A DNA stretch of 64,000 bases from Anaeromicrobium sediminis (GTDB lineage: Bacteria > Bacillota > Clostridia > Peptostreptococcales > Thermotaleaceae), in assembly GCF_002270055.1 (NCBI RefSeq), contig NZ_NIBG01000006.1, positions 1 through 64,000 on the forward strand, given 5' to 3'. Each line of letters opens with the position of its first letter. Position 1 is the stretch's first letter. The notes below the pieces were generated by a model. The model was not told where the DNA came from and did not search any database. It saw nothing but the letters and a program-made list of their open reading frames with translations. Positions 17,356 to 25,264 of this stretch are shown piece by piece. Position numbers and translations under genes: made by a program.

Positions 17356-18360
17356 ATGAGAAGAAAGATAAAATATTGTTTTGTATTGGCTATCAGTATT
17401 TTCATATTATTAACTAATGTGGCATGTAATTATGCAGATAAAGAAATAATTGAAACAGATAATACTGAGATAAAATATGAAAAAATAACTATTGCTACAG
17501 GAGAATCATCAGGGACCTATTATCCAATTGGAGCAGCAATAACTGCCATAATAACAAAATATATATCAGGAATTGATGCTATAGCAGAGCCAACAAGTGG
17601 ATCAATAGAAAGTTTAAAGCTTTTAAAAAATAAGGAAGTAGATTTTATACTTGTTGCATCTAACACAGCATATGCTTCATATAAGGGAGAAAAACCATTT
17701 CATGAACCCCATGAAAATTTAAGAGCTATTGCTAATTTATATCCAGAAGTTTTTCAGTTTGTAGTATTAAAGAATTCAGGTATGAAAAATATTTATGACT
17801 TAAGAGGAAAAAGAATTGCTGTAGGAAAAGTAAATAGTGGGACATTTAGAACTGCAAAGGAATTGTTAAAATATCATGGAATTACCTTTGATGATATTAC
17901 TGCTAAACCTTTATCTTTCAAAGAAGGGTTAGCTGCGTTACAAAAAAATGAAGTGGATTGTGTAATTATAGGATCAGGTATGCCTACAGCAGCAGTTGTA
18001 GATATTTCAGTAATGATGGATATTGATTTATTATCTATTGATAAAGGCGTTTTCTCCAAAGAAGATAATATGAAATACTTAAAATTATTTACTATAAAAG
18101 AAGGCACATATAAAGGCGTAGATAGAGATGTTGTTACTGTAGCTAGCTCCGCATTGTTAGCTACAAATAGTGATGTGGACGAAAATCTTGTTAATGAAAC
18201 TTTAGAGGCTTTATTTAAGCATGTTGATGAAATCGAAGGTGCCCATCCTCAAGGAAAGAATATTAAATTAGAAAATAATATAAGTGGAATGCCTATTCCA
18301 ATGCATTTTGGTGCTATCAAATATTATAATAAATTTAAAATAATAAATGGAAATGAATGA
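17356..18360 (+). CDS. TAXI-family TRAP transporter solute receptor (lipoprotein, orphan)
   Basis: A 334-residue lipoprotein (lipobox NVAC) of the TAXI family. IATGESSGTYYPIGAAI is the family signature near the mature N-terminus, followed by AEPTSGSIESLKLL and LRGKRIAVGKVNSGT. TAXI receptors normally feed a fused DctQM permease. None is encoded next to it; instead it lies 30 bases behind the response regulator gene. This suggests a role as a ligand-presenting partner of the sensor kinase, or use of a permease encoded elsewhere. The ligand is unknown; some TAXI proteins bind glutamate or 2-oxoglutarate-like acids. Confidence 0.88.
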   Translation: MRRKIKYCFVLAISIFILLTNVACNYADKEIIETDNTEIKYEKITIATGESSGTYYPIGAAITAIITKYISGIDAIAEPTSGSIESLKLLKNKEVDFILVASNTAYASYKGEKPFHEPHENLRAIANLYPEVFQFVVLKNSGMKNIYDLRGKRIAVGKVNSGTFRTAKELLKYHGITFDDITAKPLSFKEGLAALQKNEVDCVIIGSGMPTAAVVDISVMMDIDLLSIDKGVFSKEDNMKYLKLFTIKEGTYKGVDRDVVTVASSALLATNSDVDENLVNETLEALFKHVDEIEGAHPQGKNIKLENNISGMPIPMHFGAIKYYNKFKIINGNE

Positions 18361-18402
18361 TTAATATAACTTTTGAATTTCATATTTATTGAATATTTTA
18401 AG

Positions 18403-18438
18403 AAAGAATATACCCAATAATGGGATATTCTTTTTTTG
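18403..18438 (+). terminator. terminator after the sensor operon
   Basis: AAAGAATAT pairs with ATATTCTTT with an inner CCCA/TGGG stem, followed by a T-run. A near copy of this hairpin and its flanks lies at 19717-19752. Confidence 0.85.
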
Positions 18439-18458
18439 TGCCTAGATATAATGTGATG

Positions 18459-18539
18459 AGAAATGACTGCAAAATTTTAATGTGAGAATGTACATTTTTG
18501 GAAGAAAAAACATGAGTTTCTAGTGGCACGGATTTTGCT
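18459..18539 (+). promoter_or_regulatory. sigma-54 promoter with candidate activator site, copy 1
   Basis: TGGCAC-GGATT-TTGCT at 18524-18539 matches the -24/-12 consensus TGGCAC-N5-TTGC(A/T). Upstream, the 21-base block 18459-18479 (containing GACTGCAAAATTTTA) recurs with one mismatch at 19774-19794 and is the best candidate enhancer for the NtrC-type regulator encoded just upstream. It drives the OCD-family gene. Confidence 0.85.
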
Positions 18540-18629
18540 TTAAATCTAAATGAGGAGAGGACTTCATAAAAAATACAAAAGATTTTTCCGGATTTTAAAT
18601 ATTAAAATTAAAATAGGGAGGGATTTATA

Positions 18630-19664
18630 GTGCAAGGTCATAATATTTTATACTTATCTCAAAAGGAAGTAATAGATTGTGGTGCTTTAGTTATGAAGGA
18701 TGTTATTGATGATTTAGAAAAGGTATTTATACTGCATAATAAAAAGGATTATGTTCTACCTTATAAGGTATCACTTCGTTGGGGGGATAAGCATACAGAG
18801 GAAACGAGAGGAAGAATAAATGCCATGCCAGGATATGTAGGTGGAGATACAAATATAGCTGGGATTAAATGGATAGGAAGTGGACCACAAAATCCTATGA
18901 AATATGATTTGCCAAGAGCTTCTGCACTAATTATTCTAAATGATGCTGAAAAAATGCTTCCTCTTGCCATAATGGATGGTACGATTATTAGTGCTATGAG
19001 AACTGGTGGAGTTACGGGAACTGCAACTAAGTACTTAGCCAGACCCGATTCTAAAATAGCAGGAATAATTGGAGCAGGTACACAAAATAGGACTCAGATA
19101 ATGGCAATAAAAACAGTAATGCCTAAATTGTCAAAGGTAAAAGTATATGACCTGTATTTAGAACGCAGCAAGAGATTTGCAGTAGAAGTGAGTGAAGAAT
19201 TAGGCATAGAAGTAGTACCCGTATTAAGTGCAGAGGAAGCTATTAGAGATACTGACATTATAGTAACTGCAACAACTGCAAAGGAACCAATTGTTAAAGC
19301 AGAATGGATAGGAGAAGGGTGTTTTTATTCTCATGTGGGAGGACATGAGGCTGAGTTTGATGTTATAAGCAAGGCTAATAAAATTGTAGTTGATGATTGG
19401 GAGCAAATTAAGCATAGAGGAACTCAGACGTTGGCAATTATGCACGAAAAAAATGAAATGAAAGATGAAAATATCTATGCTGAGATTGGAGATATTATTA
19501 CTCAGAAGAAAAAAGGTAGAGAAAATGAGACAGAGTTCATATACTTTAATGGAGTAGGAATGGCATTGGAAGATATTATTGTTGCCAACAGAATATACTC
19601 TAAGGCGTTGGAAAATGGAGTTGGAACAGTTTTAGAATTATGGGATAAACCAATTTGGATATAA
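18630..19664 (+). CDS. ornithine cyclodeaminase/mu-crystallin family protein
   Basis: A 344-residue NAD(P)-binding protein of the OCD family: substrate-binding half with GRINAMPGYVGG and IKWIGSGPQNP, cofactor-binding half with IAGIIGAGTQNRTQIMAI and a variant VVDDWEQIKHRG segment. Members include ornithine cyclodeaminase, ketimine reductases, alanine and lysine cyclodeaminases and siderophore-precursor enzymes such as SbnB, so the reaction cannot be fixed. A GTG start is used with an AGGGAGGG site. It is preceded by a -24/-12 promoter and followed by an opine dehydrogenase with the same type of promoter, so both should be switched on together. A second family member is at 55813. Confidence 0.85.
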   Translation: MQGHNILYLSQKEVIDCGALVMKDVIDDLEKVFILHNKKDYVLPYKVSLRWGDKHTEETRGRINAMPGYVGGDTNIAGIKWIGSGPQNPMKYDLPRASALIILNDAEKMLPLAIMDGTIISAMRTGGVTGTATKYLARPDSKIAGIIGAGTQNRTQIMAIKTVMPKLSKVKVYDLYLERSKRFAVEVSEELGIEVVPVLSAEEAIRDTDIIVTATTAKEPIVKAEWIGEGCFYSHVGGHEAEFDVISKANKIVVDDWEQIKHRGTQTLAIMHEKNEMKDENIYAEIGDIITQKKKGRENETEFIYFNGVGMALEDIIVANRIYSKALENGVGTVLELWDKPIWI

Positions 19665-19716
19665 TGGGTATGATCATGAAAAAAATTGAATTTCATATTT
19701 GTTGAATAGATTTAAG

Positions 19717-19752
19717 AAAGAATATGCCACGTAATGTGGGTATTCTTTTTTT
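19717..19752 (+). terminator. terminator after the OCD-family gene
   Basis: AAAGAATA/TATTCTTT encloses CCAC/GTGG, followed by a T-run. Its flanks (TTGAATTTCATATTT on the 5' side) repeat those of the terminator at 18403, showing that the intergenic region was duplicated. Confidence 0.85.
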
Positions 19753-19773
19753 ATTTATATGTGTATTCACATA

Positions 19774-19933
19774 AGAAATGATTGCAAAATTTTACTACAA
19801 ACAAATGAAAATTGCAAAAATTGCAGAGGTTGAAAAGATGAATTGCAAAAAATGCGCATGTCGCAAAAATTATATGGCAGAATGGGCATTTTGCAGGAAA
19901 AAAGCATGATTTTTCATTGGCACAGGTTTTGCT
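19774..19933 (+). promoter_or_regulatory. sigma-54 promoter with iterated TTGCAAAA sites, copy 2
   Basis: TGGCAC-AGGTT-TTGCT at 19918-19933 fits the -24/-12 consensus. The upstream 21-base block at 19774-19794 matches the one before the OCD gene. Between block and promoter there are further TTGCAAAA or TCGCAAAA copies (19812, 19843, 19861) and a TTTTGCAG near 19889, absent from copy 1. These are likely extra activator sites for the opine dehydrogenase-transporter operon. Confidence 0.82.
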
Positions 19934-19983
19934 CATATATAGGATGACAAATATATTATTAATCTAAGTGAGAGGTGGTTTTT

Positions 19984-21072
19984 ATGAAAGTAGCAGTAAT
20001 TGGTGCAGGAAATGGTGGAATATCTATGGCTGCACATATGGCATTAAAGGGAAATGAAGTATCAATTTATAGCAAGTTTAACAATGAAATGAAAGAAATT
20101 ATTGATAAGGGGGGGATTTATCTTAAAAATGGATGTGTAGAAGGATTTGCAAAAATGAAGCTAGCTAGTACAGAAATTTCAAAAGTAATTAAAGATGCTG
20201 AACTAATCATGGTAGTGGCTCCAGCCTTTGCACATAAAGATATTGCAAATGAGATTGCACCCCATTTAGAGGATTCACAAATAGTTATTCTTAATCCTGG
20301 AAGAACAGGTGGAGCATTACAGTTTAGAAAAATAGTCAAAGAAAAGAATAAGAATTTAGAATCTATTGTTATTGGAGAAGCACAAACACTAATATATGCA
20401 AGTAGAAAAGTAGGACCAGCGGAGGCAACTATTTTTGGTATAAAGGAAAAGGTTTCATTTGCAGTATTACCATCAAGTGCTATCGATGTTGCAAAAGAAA
20501 AAATTCAAAAGATTTTTCCACAATTTACACCTTTAGAAAATATTTTAGAAACCAGTTTACTAAATATTGGTGCTATATTCCACCCAGCTCCATGTATTTT
20601 TAATGCTGCAAGAATTGAATCTACTAAAGGTAATTTTGAATACTATCATGAGGGAATAACACCTACTCTAGGGAAAATACTAGAAAAAATTGATGAAGAA
20701 AGAATGAATGTTGCAAAAGGGTTAGGTGTGAAGAACAAGTCTACAATAGAATGGCTAAAAGATGCCTATGGGGTAGAAGGAAATAGCATATATGAATGCA
20801 TTCAGAAAAACAAATCATACAGTGGAATCAAAGCTCCAAGTAATATAAATACTAGGTATATATCTGAAGATGTTCCAATGAGCTTAGTGCCTATAGCTGA
20901 ATTTGGGCAGCTAGTAGATGTGGAGACTCCTACAATAGATATGATTATTAATTTAGCAAATATAATACATGATAAAGACTATAGAGAAAATGGCAGAAAA
21001 TTAGAAGATATGGGAATTTTAAAAGAAGAATTTATTAATGATGAAGCTGCAGCTTCAAAGTTTGTGTTTTAA
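19984..21072 (+). CDS. NAD(P)-dependent opine (octopine/nopaline-type) dehydrogenase
   Basis: A 362-residue protein with Rossmann motif VAVIGAGNGGISMAAHMA, ILNPGRTGGALQFRK and a C-terminal octopine-dehydrogenase domain (IFHPAPCIFNAARIES, YISEDVPMSLVPI). It is a paralogue of the enzyme at 3336. It should interconvert an opine-like secondary amine with an amino acid plus a 2-oxo acid. The AGAGGTGG site sets the start at the ATG at 19984; a GTG at 19975 lies inside that site. The GltS-like transporter gene follows after 42 bases, so uptake and dehydrogenation are probably coupled. Confidence 0.87.
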   Translation: MKVAVIGAGNGGISMAAHMALKGNEVSIYSKFNNEMKEIIDKGGIYLKNGCVEGFAKMKLASTEISKVIKDAELIMVVAPAFAHKDIANEIAPHLEDSQIVILNPGRTGGALQFRKIVKEKNKNLESIVIGEAQTLIYASRKVGPAEATIFGIKEKVSFAVLPSSAIDVAKEKIQKIFPQFTPLENILETSLLNIGAIFHPAPCIFNAARIESTKGNFEYYHEGITPTLGKILEKIDEERMNVAKGLGVKNKSTIEWLKDAYGVEGNSIYECIQKNKSYSGIKAPSNINTRYISEDVPMSLVPIAEFGQLVDVETPTIDMIINLANIIHDKDYRENGRKLEDMGILKEEFINDEAAASKFVF

Positions 21073-21114
21073 TATAGGTTTACAAAAAATAAAGGCCCAG
21101 AAAGGAGAAAAAAT

Positions 21115-22509
21115 ATGTTTCCTACAGAAAAAATAGCATCGGGTACATTAAATGCACTTTTATTTTATTGTTCAGTAATGGGAATTTTGTTATATATTGC
21201 TACTCTTTTGAGAATTAAAATTAAGTTATTCAAAAACCTATTTATACCAGCTTCTTTAATTGCAGGTACTTTAGGGCTTATACTAGGCCAATATGGGATA
21301 GGTGTTTTGCCACCTGAAATGACTCAAAGTTGGGGAGCTATGCCTGGTAGATTAATAACTATAGTATTTGCCCCTATGTTAATTGGCTTAACTATCCCAA
21401 ATCCTAAAAAAGTTGGAAATTTAATTGGTCCACAATTAATATTTGGATATGTGGGAGATTTTATTCAAATAGGGATACCATTTATAATTACAGCATTGAT
21501 TTTAAAACCATTATGGAATGTGAATGACATGATAGGATCTATTGTTGAGATAGGTTGGTGTGGCGGTCATGGAACTGCTGGAGGTATGATTGATGTATTT
21601 AAGCAGCTAAATTGGGAAGATGGAGGACCTTTAGGACTTACTTCGGCTACTGTAGGTTTGTTTATAGGAATTATAGTAGGTATGATTATAATAAACTATG
21701 GTGTTAGGAAAGGATATACATCAGTTCTTAAATCAGAAGATAGTATTAATAGTTCTGTAAGTTATGATATAATTCCACAGTCAGAGCAACAGGCAGCTGC
21801 TGTGACTACAATAAACAAAGACGTTGTGGAGTCATTTGCATTCCATGGGTCATTAATATCAATAGCTATTTTTATAGGATGGATACTTCAAAAACAAATA
21901 GCTTCAGCTTTAAATATTGGAATGCCATTATTCCCAATGGCTATGATTGGTGGATTAATCGTACAACTTGCCATAGCAAAAACAAAAATTGCAGATGCAG
22001 TAGATGTGAGAACCTTACAAAGAATCCAAGGACTTGCATTAGAATTTTTAATCATTGGAGCAATTGCATCTATTAAGGTGCCTGTAGTAGTTGCATATGC
22101 AGTTCCACTATTAATTCTAATGATATCTACAGCTATAATAACAGTTTTATATTTCTTCTGGGCAGGACCACGTATCTTTAAAAATGAGTGGTTTGAGCAT
22201 TCAATTGTTAACTTTGGAGCCCTTACTGGAGTTACAGCTGTTGGATTAATGTTATTAAGGACTGTAGACCCTGAAATGAAAACAGAAGCTAGTCGTGCAT
22301 TTGCCTTAAGAGCACCATTTTTCAGTCCATTTGCAGGTGGAGGATTAATAACTTCAATACTCCCAGTATTAGCAGTTAAGTATGGGGCATTAAAGACTGG
22401 TATAATGTTCTTAGGAATAGCTGTTGTACTCTTAATTGCAGCTAGAGTAATGGGGTTTTGGGGCAAACCAAATTTGGAACAATCAAGTGTAGCCCATTCT
22501 AGAAAATAA
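21115..22509 (+). CDS. sodium/glutamate symporter-like (ESS/GltS family) permease
   Basis: A 464-residue membrane protein with about 10-12 hydrophobic segments. EIGWCGGHGTAGG matches the glycine-rich GGHGTA signature of the GltS family, and GALTGVTAVGLMLLRTVDPE occupies the second inverted-repeat position. GltS takes up glutamate with sodium; this divergent member, in an operon with an opine dehydrogenase under sigma-54 control, may carry an opine, amino acid or oxo acid. The GGAG site is well placed. A terminator follows at 22614. Confidence 0.85.
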   Translation: MFPTEKIASGTLNALLFYCSVMGILLYIATLLRIKIKLFKNLFIPASLIAGTLGLILGQYGIGVLPPEMTQSWGAMPGRLITIVFAPMLIGLTIPNPKKVGNLIGPQLIFGYVGDFIQIGIPFIITALILKPLWNVNDMIGSIVEIGWCGGHGTAGGMIDVFKQLNWEDGGPLGLTSATVGLFIGIIVGMIIINYGVRKGYTSVLKSEDSINSSVSYDIIPQSEQQAAAVTTINKDVVESFAFHGSLISIAIFIGWILQKQIASALNIGMPLFPMAMIGGLIVQLAIAKTKIADAVDVRTLQRIQGLALEFLIIGAIASIKVPVVVAYAVPLLILMISTAIITVLYFFWAGPRIFKNEWFEHSIVNFGALTGVTAVGLMLLRTVDPEMKTEASRAFALRAPFFSPFAGGGLITSILPVLAVKYGALKTGIMFLGIAVVLLIAARVMGFWGKPNLEQSSVAHSRK

Positions 22510-22613
22510 AAATACATAAAATTATGAGTGCCTCAAAAGGAGACCCCTATAATTTTAAGGAATATTTCTCTATTTGAGAAAACTAAAAATAAATAAGATT
22601 AGGATTATATGTT

Positions 22614-22639
22614 AAAAGAGCTATTAAAAGCTCTTTTTT
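22614..22639 (+). terminator. terminator after the GltS-like gene
   Basis: AAAAGAGCT pairs with AGCTCTTTT around ATTAAA and is followed by T residues. Confidence 0.85.
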
Positions 22640-22704
22640 CATATGCAAAAATAACATTGAATATGATTTCTTCCTTTATTAAATACTAATGAAGAGGTGA
22701 TAAT

Positions 22705-22872
22705 ATGAAAGAATTAAAAAATTTAAAAGAACTTCATGATCCTGAAAAGGGAGCTACAAAAAAAGCAAATGAAGAAGAGCGGTATAAAGAGATTACAGAG
22801 CTAAGAGATGAAATTAAATATATTCAATTTGAGGATAAAACCGTACCTGTATCCAATGAGGAAAATAAGTAA
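22705..22872 (+). CDS. 55-residue highly charged hypothetical protein
   Basis: A small frame beginning MKELKNLKELHDPEKGA and ending VPVSNEENK. It is rich in Glu and Lys and probably helical, with no membrane segment and no Cys. The GAAGAGGTGAT ribosome site ten bases before the ATG and a clean stop support translation. It lies between a terminator and the convergent germination-permease gene, ending five bases from it. I do not recognise the family. Confidence 0.6.
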   Translation: MKELKNLKELHDPEKGATKKANEEERYKEITELRDEIKYIQFEDKTVPVSNEENK

Positions 22873-22877
22873 TAGAT

Positions 22878-23960
22878 TTAGGCCTTTATTTTTTTCCTAA
22901 CTTCTGCTCCAATCCAGATTACAATTGGCATTACAAATTCGAATGGAAAGGCGAAATATCCCCAAAAGTCGCTAATCCATTCGAACATAAACATTGTACT
23001 CTCATAGAAAAAATACGAAACATTAGAAATGATTAGAGCTGTTGGAGTTACAATGAACCTGTAATCATTAAAATTAAACACTTTAGCAACACCTCTGCTA
23101 ACAGCCATTAATAACACGCTTATTTTAATAAACCCACCTAATAGAAATGTTGCTCCAGATATTATTTCTAACCTTTGGAGTAATACTCCAATATTTACTC
23201 TAGTGAAAGTGTTATAACCAGGAAAATAAAAGGATAATGTATCATTAACTCCTAGGACCAAAACTTCAGTTAATACAAGAATAAGTATTAAGCCCCCGCC
23301 AAATATCAAACCAATTAGGTATAGTCTATTGAAAGAACCTTGTTTTTTTAATCCTGTGAAAATCATCGTAAATGCAATAGTTTCTGATAAAGGAAAGAGA
23401 AAGGTAAATATACTCCCTTCCATAATTGCGCCAATTTTTTCAGTGAAAAATGGTTGCATGTTTACTAGACGCATTTGAGGAATGAGTAGAACTACTCCAA
23501 CGAATAAAGTTATGAGAATTATAGGTAAGATAATTTCTGTCCATTTGGCCATTACTTCAATACCTTCTTTAACTACCCATATACATAATAATGTTAATGA
23601 CATATAAGTAACTCCTTTAGGAGTTTTTAAAAGGGATACGGAAACAATAAAATCATTAAAAACATACATAACAGACATCATATTAGTTGCAACATAGTAA
23701 AACATTAAAAAACTAATTATCTTTCCTAAGATTTTACCAAAAACATCTTCATTAATATCAAATAAATCCTTATTTGGATAAAGTCTATGTAATCTAGAGA
23801 ACATTAACATGAAAGGAATAGAAATAATAATACCTAAAATGATTGCTATCCAAAAATCTTTTTTTGCCTCCATTCCTCTAGTAAGTATAAATGTTTCTGC
23901 AACAATAAATAGAGTTATTAGATAGATTCCTTGTTTTTCAGAAATCACTTCTTTATTCAC
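22878..23960 (-). CDS. spore germination permease, GerAB/GerKB family (orphan)
   Basis: A 361-residue protein with ten predicted membrane segments of the endospore germination permease family. VNKEVISEKQGIYLITLFIV begins the first helix region, and FFTEKIGAIMEGSIFTFLFPLSETIAF carries the family-typical centre. GerAB proteins bind germinants within the spore inner membrane together with GerAA and GerAC. Neither partner is adjacent, which is unusual for a GerA-type locus. The frame extends 16 codons upstream, but AGGAGGTG lies inside that extension, so the GTG at 23960 is the better start. Confidence 0.85.
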   Translation of the reverse strand: MNKEVISEKQGIYLITLFIVAETFILTRGMEAKKDFWIAIILGIIISIPFMLMFSRLHRLYPNKDLFDINEDVFGKILGKIISFLMFYYVATNMMSVMYVFNDFIVSVSLLKTPKGVTYMSLTLLCIWVVKEGIEVMAKWTEIILPIILITLFVGVVLLIPQMRLVNMQPFFTEKIGAIMEGSIFTFLFPLSETIAFTMIFTGLKKQGSFNRLYLIGLIFGGGLILILVLTEVLVLGVNDTLSFYFPGYNTFTRVNIGVLLQRLEIISGATFLLGGFIKISVLLMAVSRGVAKVFNFNDYRFIVTPTALIISNVSYFFYESTMFMFEWISDFWGYFAFPFEFVMPIVIWIGAEVRKKIKA

Positions 23961-24128
23961 TTGTACACCTCCTTCGCCATAATAATATATTATTGGTTCT
24001 GGGCGCATGATTTTATACTTCTGAGGGAAAGGGTTTTGTATTTAGATGCAGAAATCTAGAGTAAGGATAGTTAATCCAGGCTTTTTCCTGAGCTAGATAG
24101 TTACACTATTCCATATGGAGGAGAGTTT

Positions 24129-24449
24129 ATGAATGTTACAATTACAGAAGAGACAAAGGCCTATATTAAAAAACAAAATGCTGTTTCACTTATTGTGTAT
24201 ATGATTCCAGATGAGATAAGCGGAGGATGAGGATGTGGAAATACCAAAAGGTATTATACTCCTTCCGTGAGAATGGGATTTAAAGATGAAAAAAATATGG
24301 ATCAATATAAGAAATTAAGAGTTGATGGAATAGATGTTTACTTATCTTCTAAGATAGAGAGTGAAAAAGAGGGAATTGTAATTTTTCTTGAAAAAATATT
24401 CTTTATCCGTAGATTGGATGTAAAGGGAATAAAGATTCAGTTACAGTGA
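24129..24449 (+). CDS. HesB-like selenoprotein (in-frame UGA at 24228-24230)
   Basis: With UGA read as selenocysteine, this is a 106-residue HesB/IscA-like protein: MNVTITEETKAYIKKQN, then ISGG-U-GCGNTKRYYTP with Sec at residue 34, and VDGIDVYLSSKIE downstream. In the HesB-related selenoprotein family (TIGR01911) Sec or Cys occupies this same conserved Cys position of the HesB fold. The start has a GGAGGAG site eight bases upstream, and homology continues on both sides of the UGA, so this is not a chance frame. A stem AATACC/GGTATT lies just downstream of the UGA. The protein may handle Fe-S clusters or selenium/sulfur; the function is not established. Standard ORF callers would annotate only the part after 24267. 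Confidence 0.88.
24240..24255 (+). promoter_or_regulatory. candidate bacterial SECIS stem for the HesB-like gene
   Basis: AATACC pairs with GGTATT around AAAA, with 15 bases between the UGA and the loop; GGA/TCC may extend it. The spacing fits bacterial SECIS elements, but the loop lacks the guanine usual in its first two positions, so the fit is partial. Confidence 0.45.
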
Positions 24450-24680
24450 TTCTATGGAACAGTTAAGCCTAATTTAAAATAAAATTTTTAAAAAAAATTC
24501 AAAATTTATAGCTTGTATAATATATAAAAATTTAATAATCATGGACCATGTTACATCAATTGGAATAACACAATTCTATCTATAATTAACTTTATATAAC
24601 ATGGTTATAATTTTAGAAAAATCTCAAAATAAATATAGGTGAAAGAAAAAAATAAAATACTATATAAAGGAATGAATTAG

Positions 24681-25076
24681 ATGAAAAATAAAATATTTAG
24701 TACATCTTTAATCGTTATACTTTCTATAGTTGGTTTTTATTCAGCATTTAATGAAAGAAGTATAGTATATTCCCAGAGCGATTATAATTTAGTACAAGAT
24801 AGTTTGGAAAAGGATGTACAGGAAGTAAAAAAAGACAAGTTTGAAATGATCACAGGAAAAATCAAAAAAATAACTGTAAGAGATGGTAAAAGGTCATTAT
24901 TAATTGAAGATAAAAAGGGGATTGAATATATTTTCCATATAAGTGAACATACAATTATATTAACCTTTGAAAAGTTAAAAGTTGGTCAAGAGGTAGATAT
25001 AATTTTTAATGGAATATTAACAACTAGTATACCACCTCAAGGGACAGCTATAATAGTAAATGGATTAAAAGTATAG
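24681..25076 (+). CDS. secreted 131-residue hypothetical protein, paralogue 1
   Basis: It has a signal or anchor segment (residues 5-25), a charged stretch, and then a beta-rich domain from about residue 55 with ITGKIKKITVRDGKRSLLIE, HISEHTIILTFEKLKVGQ and a late SIPPQGTAIIVNGLKV. The domain pattern suggests an OB-fold-like barrel, but I cannot name the family. A near-identical paralogue is at 36061, and a 30-codon tail of a third copy is at 27865. About 130 bases of upstream sequence are also shared with the paralogue, including ACACAATTCTATCTATAATT, so promoter and gene were duplicated together. The terminator downstream (25104-25138) is degenerate compared with the other copies. Confidence 0.7.
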   Translation: MKNKIFSTSLIVILSIVGFYSAFNERSIVYSQSDYNLVQDSLEKDVQEVKKDKFEMITGKIKKITVRDGKRSLLIEDKKGIEYIFHISEHTIILTFEKLKVGQEVDIIFNGILTTSIPPQGTAIIVNGLKV

Positions 25077-25264
25077 ATAGTATAAGTTAAGAAACATAGA
25101 ATCCTAGCCTAGTTGAAGCTTGGCCTTACAGGATTCCATGGATATATTAAATGACAAATAAAATGTGCTACTCCTATGAGAATTAGCACATTTTATATTT
25201 ATTTCATAATTCAATAGTTTCTCAACATTTTTTAAAATAAAATATCTTTCTACTTCAGTTGTAT

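Noticed and set aside
19801-19900. CRISPR-like array from iterated TTGCAAAA units
   Set aside because: Units are 8 bases, unevenly spaced and without spacers of constant length; better explained as activator sites.
21888-22517. 209-residue reverse-strand frame inside the GltS-like gene
   Set aside because: Antisense shadow of a well-supported membrane protein gene.
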